A stretch of DNA of 64,000 nucleotides from Philopedon plagiatum (taxonomy: Eukaryota; Arthropoda; Insecta; Coleoptera; Curculionidae). The notes below the pieces were generated by a model. That model did no database searches. It was not told the origin of the DNA and saw only the letters and a list, made by a program, of their open reading frames with translations. Position 1 is the first letter of the stretch. Every line of letters begins with the position of its first letter. Location: NCBI GenBank assembly GCA_963971165.1, contig OZ020189.1, forward strand, positions 7,502,001 through 7,566,000. The letters run 5' to 3'. The translations under genes and the position numbers were made by a program. Of the stretch, positions 21,877 to 32,616 are shown in pieces.

Positions 21877-24096
21877 CTATAACATGGCTAAAATGGAGTA
21901 GGGGTTGTTGGGATCCAAATTTTTTTCAATTTCCTCATTTTCACTTATTTTTTCTTCGTCAACGTTATTTTCACGCTTTTTACGTTTCTTCTTTTTGTGT
22001 CTTCTGGCTGAATGCTGGGGTTTTGTTTCAAAATTAAGCTGGTTTTCAAGTATACCAAAAACATGAGCTAAAGTAGCTAAAATACTGGGACAATCTTTTA
22101 AAAATAATTCTAAATACTTCAGTATATTACTTCTTTTCCGTAAATTAGTTGTTAAATTATAGATAAAAGTTCCATCGAAAATTTTATGAATTCCTAAGGG
22201 TGAATAACAATTATTTAACAGCGAATTTAAGTACTTTACATGAAGGAAGACACTTTGTATTTGAGACATTGAGTGCACTAAAATTCTATCATACAATCTA
22301 TAATTTGACTTTAATTTTATATCCATTTGAAAATAAGAAATCATTTTATCAATAAACACTACACAATCTCTGTAAGGTAGGTTTTTAAAACTATCAAACT
22401 TGAATCCTGAAATTTCATTTTTACTTTCAATTAAGAATGATGCAAACTTTTTATCAAATGTTTTAGAAACCCTATAAAAACCCACTTTAACATCTACATA
22501 GTTTAAAATTATGAAACATACGATACAAGAATGAATTAAAGGACTGTCAAAAGGTCCTTTCATAGTGCAGTATTTTAGAGATATTAAAAATAGGTGCCAC
22601 TCAACAGGAAATAGTTGTAATGTTTGTACAAATTTACTGTCTACTTGTAAAATATTTATTAGAACCTGCTTTCTGTCATCTATGCTTAAATTACTAATAT
22701 CATCAAGTGTTGGTAATTTTTCATTGCTACTTGGAAGTGTAGTGTGTTGGATCCGTCCATTACCACTTCTACAAACTACAGTCAAGTCCTTGTTCTTACT
22801 TGTTAAAATTTTATGAATAACTGCTAAAATATCTAAGCTAATTGAGTGAGAGTGGGCAGAAGAGCTGTCTTCAACTTGTGGTATACAATAATATCGGTTG
22901 AGAATGATCATGTCCATAAAACAGGATGGGTACTGACATTTTTGACAGTTTTTATAGAATAGTGTCATATTTGAATGTTCTTCTATTTCTACATTAAGAT
23001 CTTCTTGGTCTTCAGTTGTGCACTCACTTTTTTCAGATGAACCATCATCATTTTCACTATCGGATGTGCAGTGATCCTCTATTTCATTTGTAGGTGGGGG
23101 TATCGCTTTGTTACATTTATCAAAATCGATTGAACAAACTTGTTTATTTCTGGCTGTAATTTCTAAATATTCTAATAATTCACTACTAATATCAAAGTAG
23201 CCTTTCATTGCTGCCTGAATTTTCCTTAAAACTAGCTGTCTTTTTGCATCTTTAAACCTCCCTAATACAGTGTTAATAGCACTCTCAAGATTTTCATTTT
23301 GAAGCCACATTATTACTCTTTTTATTCTTTTTTGTTGGTCACTTTGGTTATTGTTACACTTCTGGATTTTGAGATTTTTGAAAAATGGGTTGAAAAGACT
23401 GCCTTTTACATAGTCATTGCCAAGCAACACTGCTAGAATTGGTAGATTATTTCGATCTAACCCCCCAAATCCTTGTAAGAAGTTTTCTATGTGATATATT
23501 TTACAAGCAAGGTAAGTATATGGATTTTTTGTAGATTGAGGCTTGCCCTTACGAGCAGTAAGTTCCACGGTGGTAAAAGGTACATAATCACAGCCGAAAA
23601 CATAAAAATCTGAATCGTAACTCACTACAGGACATTCTAAGGCTTGAGCAATGCCAGCAATTTCCATATCACCTTCAAATTCACATCTGGCAACTTTCAA
23701 ACCTAAACTAAGCACAACATCCACAAAAACCTCCCTTAGAAATAGTGGAAATACAGATTCACTACCTTCAGTGACAGGATTTAAAGCTTCGGCAGCTCTG
23801 ATCTTATTTTTCATGCGACTTATCACTGTGGCAAGTTTACGTTTCTCATAACCCCCATCAAGTATTACATATGCAGTAATATTGCACTGGGACAGCAAAT
23901 CAAAAAAATTATGTACAACGTGAGCGAATTTATCATAGTCTCCTCCAAAGGAGTCGTTGCATTTACAATGCCATTTATATAAATTTGCAGCAATGCTGTT
24001 TCCATCTAGAACTACATTACAATCGTGTAGCTCGTGGCTTTTCAAATACAAATGAGATCTGTTGTTTATAAAGGTTGTCAGACCGCGAATACCCAT
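21877..24096 (-). CDS. Asteroid-like XPG/FEN1-fold protein, copy 2
   Basis: A 739-residue intronless frame starting at the ATG at 24096 (MGIRGLTTF). Same family as copy 1: XPG/FEN1-type N- and I-regions with D31, D80, E141/D143/E145 and both D161 and D163 (SYDSDFYVFG), a variable acidic middle (SENDDGSSEKSE), and a basic C-terminal tail (RRHKKKKRKKR) followed by 17 residues missing from copy 1 (ending NPYSILAML). The full acid set makes this the better candidate for the functional gene. Upstream sequence near 24.24-24.43 kb contains a GGCGCCATGTTGGGTG block that recurs inverted near 29.98 kb and may be promoter-related. Confidence 0.85.
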   Translation of the reverse strand: MGIRGLTTFINNRSHLYLKSHELHDCNVVLDGNSIAANLYKWHCKCNDSFGGDYDKFAHVVHNFFDLLSQCNITAYVILDGGYEKRKLATVISRMKNKIRAAEALNPVTEGSESVFPLFLREVFVDVVLSLGLKVARCEFEGDMEIAGIAQALECPVVSYDSDFYVFGCDYVPFTTVELTARKGKPQSTKNPYTYLACKIYHIENFLQGFGGLDRNNLPILAVLLGNDYVKGSLFNPFFKNLKIQKCNNNQSDQQKRIKRVIMWLQNENLESAINTVLGRFKDAKRQLVLRKIQAAMKGYFDISSELLEYLEITARNKQVCSIDFDKCNKAIPPPTNEIEDHCTSDSENDDGSSEKSECTTEDQEDLNVEIEEHSNMTLFYKNCQKCQYPSCFMDMIILNRYYCIPQVEDSSSAHSHSISLDILAVIHKILTSKNKDLTVVCRSGNGRIQHTTLPSSNEKLPTLDDISNLSIDDRKQVLINILQVDSKFVQTLQLFPVEWHLFLISLKYCTMKGPFDSPLIHSCIVCFIILNYVDVKVGFYRVSKTFDKKFASFLIESKNEISGFKFDSFKNLPYRDCVVFIDKMISYFQMDIKLKSNYRLYDRILVHSMSQIQSVFLHVKYLNSLLNNCYSPLGIHKIFDGTFIYNLTTNLRKRSNILKYLELFLKDCPSILATLAHVFGILENQLNFETKPQHSARRHKKKKRKKRENNVDEEKISENEEIEKNLDPNNPYSILAML

Positions 24097-24239
24097 TTTA
24101 AGGTACACAAAACCATTTAACTATTTAGAGTAAATTATAATCATTCTTCTTCTCTATTCTTCAAAAACTGTAGAAAACAAAAAATACAAATAGAAAACAA
24201 GCGACCCTATAGTTTCTACTTCTCTTATTCTCTTGTTGG

Positions 24240-24430
24240 ATTTTGCTACCGTTACAATTACCTATAAGCCACGGATTTCATAAAATAAAATGGATGACTG
24301 ACATTTAGGAAGAAAAGTGTTCCAGTATGCTCGGCGCCATGTTGGGTGCACAGACTTATGGCAACACTGAATTTCATTGTCCCCAATGCCTAGGAAAATA
24401 AAAATTGCAGGCGGGATATTTCAATTAAAA
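24240..24430. repeat. Asteroid 5' flank, inverted copy at 29.88-30.08 kb
   Basis: The block CCAGTATGCTCGGCGCCATG ... CAGGCGGGATATTTCAATTAA here matches 29885-30001 on the opposite strand, with further scattered similarity to about 30.08 kb. It is moderately GC-rich and lies directly upstream of copy 2, so it may include its promoter. Confidence 0.7.
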
Positions 24431-25658
24431 AATTTTACTTGGTGGAAATAGATCTGTTTTTTTAAATTTTTGCTTACGTTTGTTTATTTCATCATTACTA
24501 AATAAACTTAAGGTGAATCTTTCTTTTGTATGCTCTTAGTGTACGAGAACGTAGTATTTTGTATTTTTTTAAATATAAATAAACCTAAAATAAGTTTTAA
24601 AAACCAATTTTTTTTTATAAATTTGTTAATACAGATAAATATTAAATTGTTTAAAGTCTGGAAAAAAATTAATGTATTTTTTAAAACGCGTGGGACACTG
24701 TACATTTGAAACAACTCTGCATTTCAATATTCTATGAAAAATAGTGTACAATGTACATATTATTTAAACTCGGTTACGGACGTTAAAATAGTTTAGATGT
24801 GTGGAAATCATTTTGTGTAGAAACGACATAAAATATGTCTATTACTACAAACACAGAATTTCTGTTAAAAATGGCACAATGGACCCTAAGTTAAAAACGT
24901 ACCCATCTTATCTTGATACATCAGTCCCTCTGGGTATGGGCGTCCATTTTCCTTCCCTGCCTGTAACGGTTAAAGGTATTCGTGAATCTGATCTTTGTTT
25001 GGCACAAGAACAAACTTAGGGCGATAGATACCCCCACCCACCCTTAGAAAATAAATATATGGTGGCAGTTTATAATAATAACTTGGTTTTAGTAGTCATT
25101 TTGTCCCTCTTGGAAACGTTTCGAAACGAAAAGAGACAAAAAATTGTTTTTTTTTTTTATTTCAAAAATAAAATAAATACAAATAAAAAATCCTTATACT
25201 ATAATGGTCTGCTCGTTTGTGCTGCACAAACTGCACTTACAACATTTTTGAAGTTGTAGAAGACACATACAAAAAAACTAGTGTAGTTTGGAACATAAAC
25301 AAACAAATCTTAAGTAAAGCAAGAAAAATTACCTTCTATTGACTATAAGTAGTATAAACTTAATTCTAGGAGGTTTACAATTACTTTACCCAGGAGAGAT
25401 TGTGACAATAATAAATTTACATCATTCAATTCTGGCAATGCTATTATGAATAAGAATGTCCCTAAGAACGTTTTATTATCAATCAATTAGGGATATTAGA
25501 CATAAATCACAAAAAAATAAAATAAACAAAATAGTATACCGAGTACAGGATTTACAGCGATTAAATTCTCTGACATTTCTCTGACCCACTAGGTACAGGT
25601 TCATCTAAAGGTTTATCACACTTGGAAACTGACCTGATTTCTTTATTGACAATATCAA
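24431..25658. other. intergenic stretch without recognised features
   Basis: AT-rich DNA with short domain-less frames. No transposon ends could be paired. Confidence 0.4.
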
Positions 25659-26105
25659 CTAAGCAATTTTTTTCTTAATTGGTTTTATTGTAAGTTCAGT
25701 TTCAGTTATATTCCCTTTAACTGGCAATTTGATAATGCCACCATCTTCGCTAACACATTGCAATATTGGTAAATTTAGCTCTGGCACTTCATTAGGATTT
25801 AAATATCTTCTGTTACCACTTAGTACAATATCATCTTCGGAAAAATGATCTGAACATACTCTTTCATATATGATTAAAGAATTTGGATCACAATCACGCC
25901 CAATAAGGTTTAGCCATTGAGATCTCAGTTGGGTGTCTTTAGGCAAGCTAAAAAAAAAATTAATTCAAACTTGTATCACGCTCTAGCATATTAAAAACCT
26001 ACAATCATAGATCATAAATAATGCTTTATAAACCTACCTATGATAAGAAAGCCCATCTCTTGCTCTTGTGTTATTAGGGCAGCCCAATACAAAACAGTGA
26101 GGCAT
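25659..26105 (-). CDS. THAP-domain protein, two exons, 118 aa
   Basis: THAP domains are C2CH zinc-binding DNA-binding domains found in transcriptional regulators and P-element-type transposases. Exon 1 (26105-26038) starts MPHCFVLGCPNN and ends at donor CATAG|gtaggt. Exon 2 (25947-25659) follows a pyrimidine-rich acceptor (ttttttttag|), and the phases match. The C2CH ligands are visible (Cys of MPHC, Cys of LGCP, then RVCSDHF), with the conserved Trp in SQWLNLIGRD and a NEVPELNLP segment after the zinc finger. Beyond the domain there is only a short basic tail, and the stop is followed within about 15 bases by AATAAA (complement of 25642-25647). It is either a compact THAP gene or the 5' remnant of a THAP-bearing transposon; no transposase domain follows. 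Confidence 0.75.
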
Positions 26106-26532
26106 CTTATAACGGAATTTAAATGAAGTCGGAAAATAAATAGCACTTATAACATAACTGCACACACAAAACTAAACATCGCTAGCATAGAAAAATCGCT
26201 AGTACGAAAATCTCCAAATAAATAATAAGTAAACAAACAGTCACAAGCAACGGTCACAAGTGACAACAGCCCCATGAAACTTCTTATGGCAAGTATCGCA
26301 ACACGCTTAGTTACGACATACGTACCGGCCAGACTTTTATCGAATAAAGTTCGGACATACAAATTTTTCTTTGTCTCTTTTTAAATGTCCAACCAACGAT
26401 ACTACAGAAAGAGATGGGTGCGTTAGGCGACCAATCCAACAATCAACAATTTCATTATTTTACCACCCTACTTCCCGGTCTGGCCGACTGGAAGTCTGGA
26501 AGCTAAAGTGGACTCGCCCATAATTTCTTAGA

Positions 26533-26703
26533 GCCATTTTTAAATCAGTGACCAAGTCATGACCTAGTCAGACCATTGGGCAACACTGTCTCATTTAATC
26601 TTAATACTTTGATTTTTTAGGTTAAACATTGAGCATATAGAGCAACGTTGCCAAATAAGGTGGCGTAGTCATGACTAGATCACTGATTTAAAATCGCCTT
26701 TAG
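26533..26703. mobile_element. MITE, ~170 bp; second copy near 6.55-6.69 kb
   Basis: Imperfect terminal inverted repeats: AAATCAGTGACCAAGTCATG near the left end and CATGACTAGATCACTGATTT near the right. A related copy lacking the right end lies at about 6548-6690 in the same orientation. The shared interior contains TTTTTTAGGTTAAACATTGAG, which looks like a splice acceptor and may cause false exon calls. Confidence 0.65.
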
Positions 26704-26810
26704 ATGTAAATCAAACCCTTTTTATTTTCTTTGATGTAAATAAAAATGGCTGCTGGTCATTTTTGACTTTGCTGGAGCTTTTTATTTAATTATAGCATTC
26801 TAACAAGAAG

Positions 26811-28856
26811 ATGGATTATTTTTTCTCTTCCAGGTAAGTAATTAAATTATTTTGTTTGTAGTATGGGTTACTTTTATTACAATACCATTGTTTTTCAAGA
26901 GAAATGCTGTGGAATGTATGATGACCTAACTTTAGAAGGAAAGGAAGTGATGAAATTTTTCATTTATAAGCAAATACTAGTTAGGACAACTCTTTGCTAT
27001 TAAGCTTCAAAAACACAATTCGAATATTGCACCAATGATTTCGTGTGTTGCATTGAGTGCTGGACAAGGCTGCCAGTAGAATTTTTAAAGTAGTGTTTCA
27101 GTGAAATCTTTTAAATAAAATACTCACAATCATCGTTGTTAAAATACCTATCTTGTATTATTATGATGGCATATAACTTGTTTTCTTTAAACCAAAAATA
27201 AGGTAAATTACTAAAAGGTTTGGTGGGTATATACCGGCAGCAATTTTCGGTAATTATTGATATTACTGTAAACAGCGAATTTTTTCATGAAATTTTGCAC
27301 AGACCCTAATTTTGGGTCGTAGAACACGAATCCGAAGTCAGTTTTTGGCGGTCTCGAATGGTTTTTCCGCAAAAAATTTTTTTAACTTTTAGGTTACCTT
27401 TTTTTATAGATTCCTTTAAGTTTCGACACTTTCACTTAAACATATCTGTAAACTTATAATTTTTATTTTATTTCGTCACACAAAACACCACATTTAGCCA
27501 AAAATAGCTAAGAAAATTGCTTTTTCCTATATAAAATTCCATTGTATTTGGTAGTAGACGCCAGTACGTTCCCAGCTGTCAAATGTCCGGCGTTGCCAGG
27601 TTTACTTATTTTTCAAGACAAAGTTGTAAATTAGGAATAATAAAAAGTTGGCGGGAAAATGCGAAAATGAACCAAATTTAACCAAAAGGGCAAAAAGATG
27701 ACCCCAACCAACACCCTGGGGCACCGATCCCTCTTCGCCTGCGAGGAAAGAGACTGGTCAGGGCCCCTAACCAGGTGCTAACCCTGTTCCGACCTTAGGG
27801 TGCCCTCCGATCCACCGTTCGTATCAAAAACTTTTCTAAGTCGGTGAATTAGGTGACAGATCTAATATTTTCGATATAACGGTGGTATAACGGTGGATCG
27901 GAGGGCACCCTAAGGTCGGAGCAGGGTTAGCACCTGGTTAGGGGCCCTGACCAGTCTCTTTCCTCGCAGGCGAAGAGGGATCGGTGCCCCAGGGTGTTGG
28001 TTGGGGTCATCTTTTTGCCCTTTTAGGGAAAATAAAATGCTATCTGTCTTATTTTACTCTCATATTGCCATCTCTTTTTTTGGATTTATTTATGGCCGGA
28101 AATTGTTAAAATTTGCGAGAAAAATGTTTTGTAAACGTGGCAACGCCGGAAAATTGACAGCTGGCAAAATAATGACGTCTACAGCCATAAAATGGAATTT
28201 TCTATAGAAAACAGCAATTTTCTTAGCTATTTTTGCCTAAATGTGGTGTTTTGTGTGACGAAAACTAATAAAAATTATAAGTTTACAGATATGTTGAAGT
28301 GAAAGTGTCGAAACTTAAAGGAATCTATAACAAAAAGGTAACCTAAAAGTTAACCTAAAAGTTTTCCAAAAACAATTTTTTTTTGGAAAAACCATACGAG
28401 ACCGCCAAAAGCTGACTTCGGATTCGTGTTCTACGACCCAAAATTAGGGTCTGTGCAAAATTTCATGAAAAAATTCGCTGTTTACAGTAATATCAATAAT
28501 TACCCAATTTTCTTTTGTACCTTCATATTACGTGAAAAAAAGTTGATATACAATTGATCAGCCTTGTACGAAAACTGTGCAATGAACATAACTTTTTTCT
28601 TGGCAATAGTAGTAATAGATCAATTGTAGCCATCATGTATTTAGTGAATTTTTATTTTATTATACAGATAAAATTGTTGTAAAAGTAACCTTCCAGTATA
28701 TTTCCTAAATAAGTTGCGTGTTATAATTTAGGTACTTACAGTGTTAATAGTCATGTACTCATTAATTTTAGGTTTCTGGTTGAATTGTGGGTAGGATCAC
28801 AACAGGCAAACAAGTATATTGCAGCAGAGACTATTATAGATTTTGTTGTAATGTAG
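26811..28856 (+). CDS. speculative two-exon micropeptide gene, 35 aa
   Basis: ATG GAT TAT ... ends at the donor TTCCAG|gtaagt (exon 26811-26833). An acceptor (attaattttag|) opens exon 28772-28856 in the matching phase and runs to TAG. The joined 35-residue product (MDYFFSSRFLVELWVG...) is hydrophobic at the start and has no known domain. An AATAAA lies at 29449-29454 after a long possible 3' UTR. The intron holds the fold-back element at 27249-28504. It may equally be a non-coding transcript or chance. Confidence 0.2.
27249..28504. mobile_element. fold-back element with 8-bp TSD
   Basis: About 600-base arms are near-complete inverted copies around a short centre near 27.86 kb. Left-arm landmarks (GTAATTATTGATATTACTG at the end, CACAGACCCTAATTTTGGGT, then GATGACCCCAACCAACACCC) reappear inverted in the right arm. 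The 8-mer CAATTTTC is repeated exactly at 27241-27248 and 28505-28512. A 69-codon frame inside has no domain. This is a non-autonomous fold-back element; 8-bp duplications fit hAT-like or similar transposases. Confidence 0.85.
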
Positions 28857-29884
28857 CTTTATTTCATATCTAAGTTTCTCAGTGGTATATTTTACAGTGT
28901 CTAAGTATTCAGTGTTTGTGTTTTAGTTCTAGTGCTTTATCACGTTTAGGTTTTACAGCTTTCAATACTCTAAAAAATTATTGCAAATATTCTTTTGACA
29001 AAAATTCCAATTATAGTTTCATAGAAGAATATCAGACTGAGCAAACGAGACAAATGTTGTAATGTATTGTATTATAAAAACCTGAAATCCTTTTTTCTTT
29101 TTCATGTCATACGAGGACTCCAAAAGCAATCGAAGGCTAACTTATTTGGTTTGACATTATCAAGACAAGTTACATCTATTTTTTGACAGGATTGTGATTA
29201 AGGACTTTTTCTTAGGTATACTGAGTGTACATGTCTTATTTCTTCTGTATGCCTTAAATTAATTTTGAGAAAATCGTGTTCTTGGTTATGTTATACATAT
29301 ATAAAAAAAATGACCAGAATATAATGTATATTGTTTTTGATTTCTATAAATTTTGTTGTTTTAAAATTTAGGTATGGGTGAGTGTCTATAAAGTGTTGCA
29401 TCGTTTTAAGATATTTATGAAATGTTTATATTTGTGTTTCTTTTTGATAATAAAGTTACGATCTCAACTTCATTACGTTTGATTTTCCTTTTCATATTCA
29501 TGCTAGACGTTATATTTTAAAGTGGATTTAAAACTTATGGATTTATTTGGCATCAAAACTATTTGGTTTTGATTCCAAATAATTTTGTAAGTTTTATTTG
29601 CTACTTTAAAATAACCAAAAATATGAAGTTTTAAATTGCGCCTGCGCCACCTTTAGTTCCCAATCCCCCCAACGTCCAGACTAATTGTCGCTGTAATTTG
29701 ACGTTTGATTGACATTTCATATGACCTTCGACTCGATCCGTGCTGCGACAAATAACAACGCTAGTTGGTCTTCTTCCTGTATTAGTATTCGTTGAGTGAC
29801 AACTGACAAAGTTCATGGAAGAACAATGTTGCCAACCACTGAAAAAAAAATAATAAATTAGAAATTTCAGTATTTCCACCAATC

Positions 29885-30083
29885 GCAATTCTTTAATTTA
29901 AATATCCCGCCTGCAATTTTTATTTTCCTATGCATTGGGGACAATGAAATTCAGTGTTGCCATAAGTCTGCGCACCCAACATGGCGCCGAGCATACTGGC
30001 GACACTTTTGAAATGACAGCTCCATTGGCGTTAGTAGTCTATTTTATTTTACGACGTTTATGCTATAAGCCCATAGAACTACA
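29885..30083. repeat. inverted relic of the Asteroid 5' flank upstream of mRpL20
   Basis: This segment is the reverse complement of the region upstream of Asteroid copy 2 (24240-24430), including ACCCAACATGGCGCCGAGCA and the CCCGCCTGCAATTTTTATTT block. It lies about 360 bases upstream of the mRpL20 start and may form part of its promoter region. Confidence 0.65.
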
Positions 30084-30440
30084 GCCGAAGATCATTTAAG
30101 GGCGTGTACCGTTGTCAACTTCGGTTACGGTTTTGTGTCCCGTAAGTATCGGTAATCTGAAAAGTTGGCAGATTGGAAACGCAATATCTGTCATTAATGT
30201 CACCGAAGAAACCGGGCGGTTAACCAGGTTTGACAACGGTACACAGCCTAAATTGGGAAACGCTAACTTCATACAGGGTACATTGTATTCAAAGTTGCCT
30301 AAACTTCAGAATTATTTTAAACATAACCTAACTTTTTCATTACCAAAGGTCTGGAGTGGGTCTGGAATTCTGGATTTCAAGTTTTTTTGCAATTTGTGCA
30401 TCACTTTGAGTGTCGAAGGCTCCATTCAGACTAGAAAATC

Positions 30441-31187
30441 ATGGTTTTTACTTCTGCTATAAATTTTGTAAGGTCAAGAGGTCCAGACGAATTTTGGCGA
30501 AAAAGAAGGATTTTTAAACTTGCAGCGGTAAGAATTGCTCCAAATTCAAAGTTAAAACATGGCTTTATTATTACATTTTTACTTTTTAAACAGTAATTAA
30601 TTACTTTCACTTATTTTTGCAGCATTTTGTTGGCAGAAAGCGTAACTGTTACAGTATTGCAGTTCGTTATGTTCATCGAGCTTTAGTTTATGCTACAAAA
30701 GGCAGAAAATTGAAAAAAATTGACATGAGAAACGTAAGTTTTTATACATATAGTAAGTGTAAACATAACTTTAGGTAAAACTGAAGCTGCCCTACAAGAA
30801 TTTTGTCTATTTCTAAAAATAATGGCTGTTTTGACTAAACTGTTTTTTCTCAAATGATTATGTATGTATTTCATGTTATAGTTCTTATATTGAGTTAGTA
30901 ACATATACTTATATATTTGTATTTAGTTATGGGAAACAAGATTAACAGCAGCCTGTAATCAACACGATGTCGACTATTCAACCTTCAGAGAATCTCTACA
31001 TCGCTCTGACATACTCCTTAATAGAAAAGCTTTAGCTGACCTGGCTGCATGGGAACCTTACACCTTTAAAGCTCTTACAGATATTGCCAAGAGAGGGGCG
31101 ATTGATGATGGGTTAGCCTCCATTACAAAAGAAGAAGAGGTTGATAGGATTATCACCAAAGGGACTCTCAGTAAAATCTCAAATTGA
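30441..31187 (+). CDS. mRpL20: mitochondrial large ribosomal subunit protein bL20m
   Basis: Component of the mitoribosomal large subunit, homologous to bacterial L20, which binds 23S rRNA early in assembly. Three exons: 30441-30527 (donor GCAGCG|gtaaga), 30623-30733 (acceptor tttttgcag|, donor AGAAAC|gtaagt) and 30927-31187 (acceptor tatttag|, stop TGA). All junctions are phase 0 and give 152 residues, close to the usual length. Recognisable L20 features are RSRGPDEFWRKRRIFKLAAHFVGRK at the N-terminus, the NCYSIAVRYVHRALVYATKGRK helix and ETRLTAACNQHDVDYSTF, then the LLNRKALADLAAWEP region. The first residues could act as the mitochondrial targeting segment. An AATAAA lies at 31259-31264. Intact and probably expressed. 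Confidence 0.92.
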
Positions 31188-31264
31188 GTGTATTTTTTAA
31201 GGCACCCACTTATACTTGTAGTTAGCTGAACTGTATATAAACATATTTAGTATTTTGCAAATAA

Positions 31265-32616
31265 ATTATAGAAAAATATTAGTAAAATTTTCTCACAAAT
31301 AAATAATAATATTAAAATAAATAAATAAATTTAATATTAAATAATATTACTTAATTTATCGAAAGTCAGTCTGATGACATAAAAAAGCTTTTAACGGGCT
31401 TCAAAGAGGCTGACCTCATAACCAGGGTTGTCAGATCTTTTTTTAAATTCTTTAAATTTTTTTTTATTACAAATGTTTTTGTATCAGTATTCAATTGTTA
31501 GTAACTCCCTTTGAAAGCTAGTTTGCAAATGTACTATAACCCAAGAAGTTTTGAGTGTCAAAGAAGAAAAAGAACAAGACATTCATTAATATTATAATAA
31601 TTCTTTTAGTCCTTAAGAAATATTATTTATAAAAAAATTGATATCAAAATAAAAAGGGGTCCCACTATTGTTAAAAAAATACAGAAAATTTTGTAGAACT
31701 GGCAACACCCTGGAGACAGTCGCCTCGCTTGAGCCATGCTATCTCGATAAGAATGCAAAGACAAGGGCAGCTGCAAATTTATATGTTCTAGACAAGAACA
31801 GTGAAATATTTTGAGTGAATGAAAATATTTCTATCCACCTGCTAAAAGAATGATTGTTCAGATGATTGAGCCATCACTGTCACAATAGTTTCTTAACTGA
31901 ATTGGACAGTGGAGTGCGTGGTTTAAACGATTTGCTCTAGTATAAATATTTAAGTTTGTTTTATAACTGTGGTTTTGGATAGGTCCGAAACCGTGCACCC
32001 TGTGTAACTGAGTTTTTTACCAAAGCTAGTCGCACTATCCCTCTATTAACCCAGAAAATTTGATTGCTTCCCCTCTGACCATTTTTGAGAAAAAAAATTG
32101 AGATGGTGAACATATCAAAATCCACAACACACATTTTCTCCGATCACGGCTCGGTATGTAGACCGCCGTTTATGAATAAATGCTGATGTCTCTTCTTGCT
32201 GAAAGTCAATGGTGATACACCAATACACCATAAATAAATAAAACAGCCTATAAGAATCACATATCTATTTTATTTACACAGTATATACATTAACAAAAAT
32301 TAATGTGTAATATTACACAACTATCTTTAAACGAGGATCTTGGAAAGCATTTTCATGTCTTAAGGCACTAATAATACATAAGTAGTCCAGGAAATTTTTG
32401 TGATACATAATGTAAAATTGTAGCCTGAGACTTCACATTTAAAAAAACTTGCAAAAGAACAAAAGCAAACTTTTTAGAAAAATAATTTCATATGAAAACG
32501 TGTCAGTTTAAAAATGTAGAATTCAATATTCTGACAAATTATGTACAGCCACTGACAACTCAAACTTTCATTGCGTTTCCATTTAAATTTGAAAGCTTGA
32601 ATAGTCAATGGCTGTA
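31265..32616. other. intergenic stretch 3' of mRpL20
   Basis: AT-rich with an AATA/AAATA-rich patch near 31.29-31.35 kb. I see no gene. The distal part leads into the fold-back element at 32617. Confidence 0.4.

Larger units (their letters stand above)
18684..24262. repeat. tandem duplication of an Asteroid gene unit
   Basis: Two ~2.8-kb units, about 18684-21480 and 21530-24262, each contain 3' flank, coding region and 5' flank in the same orientation. Shared non-coding landmarks are TTTATTTTTGGATGACAGAC (18731 and 21610), GTAGATTTTGAATCTATAAC in the 3' UTR, and CTTGTTGGATTTTGCTACC-like sequence upstream of each start. Similarity continues across UTRs, so this is a DNA-level duplication rather than two separate retrocopies. 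Confidence 0.85.

Noticed and set aside
29631..29888. Minus-strand frame with several Cys residues
   Set aside because: No domain, no splice or start support, and it overlaps repeat-derived sequence upstream of mRpL20.
30112..30462. Plus-strand frame overlapping the mRpL20 start
   Set aside because: It runs in another frame across the 5' region and exon 1 of mRpL20, whose spliced frame is clearly the real one.
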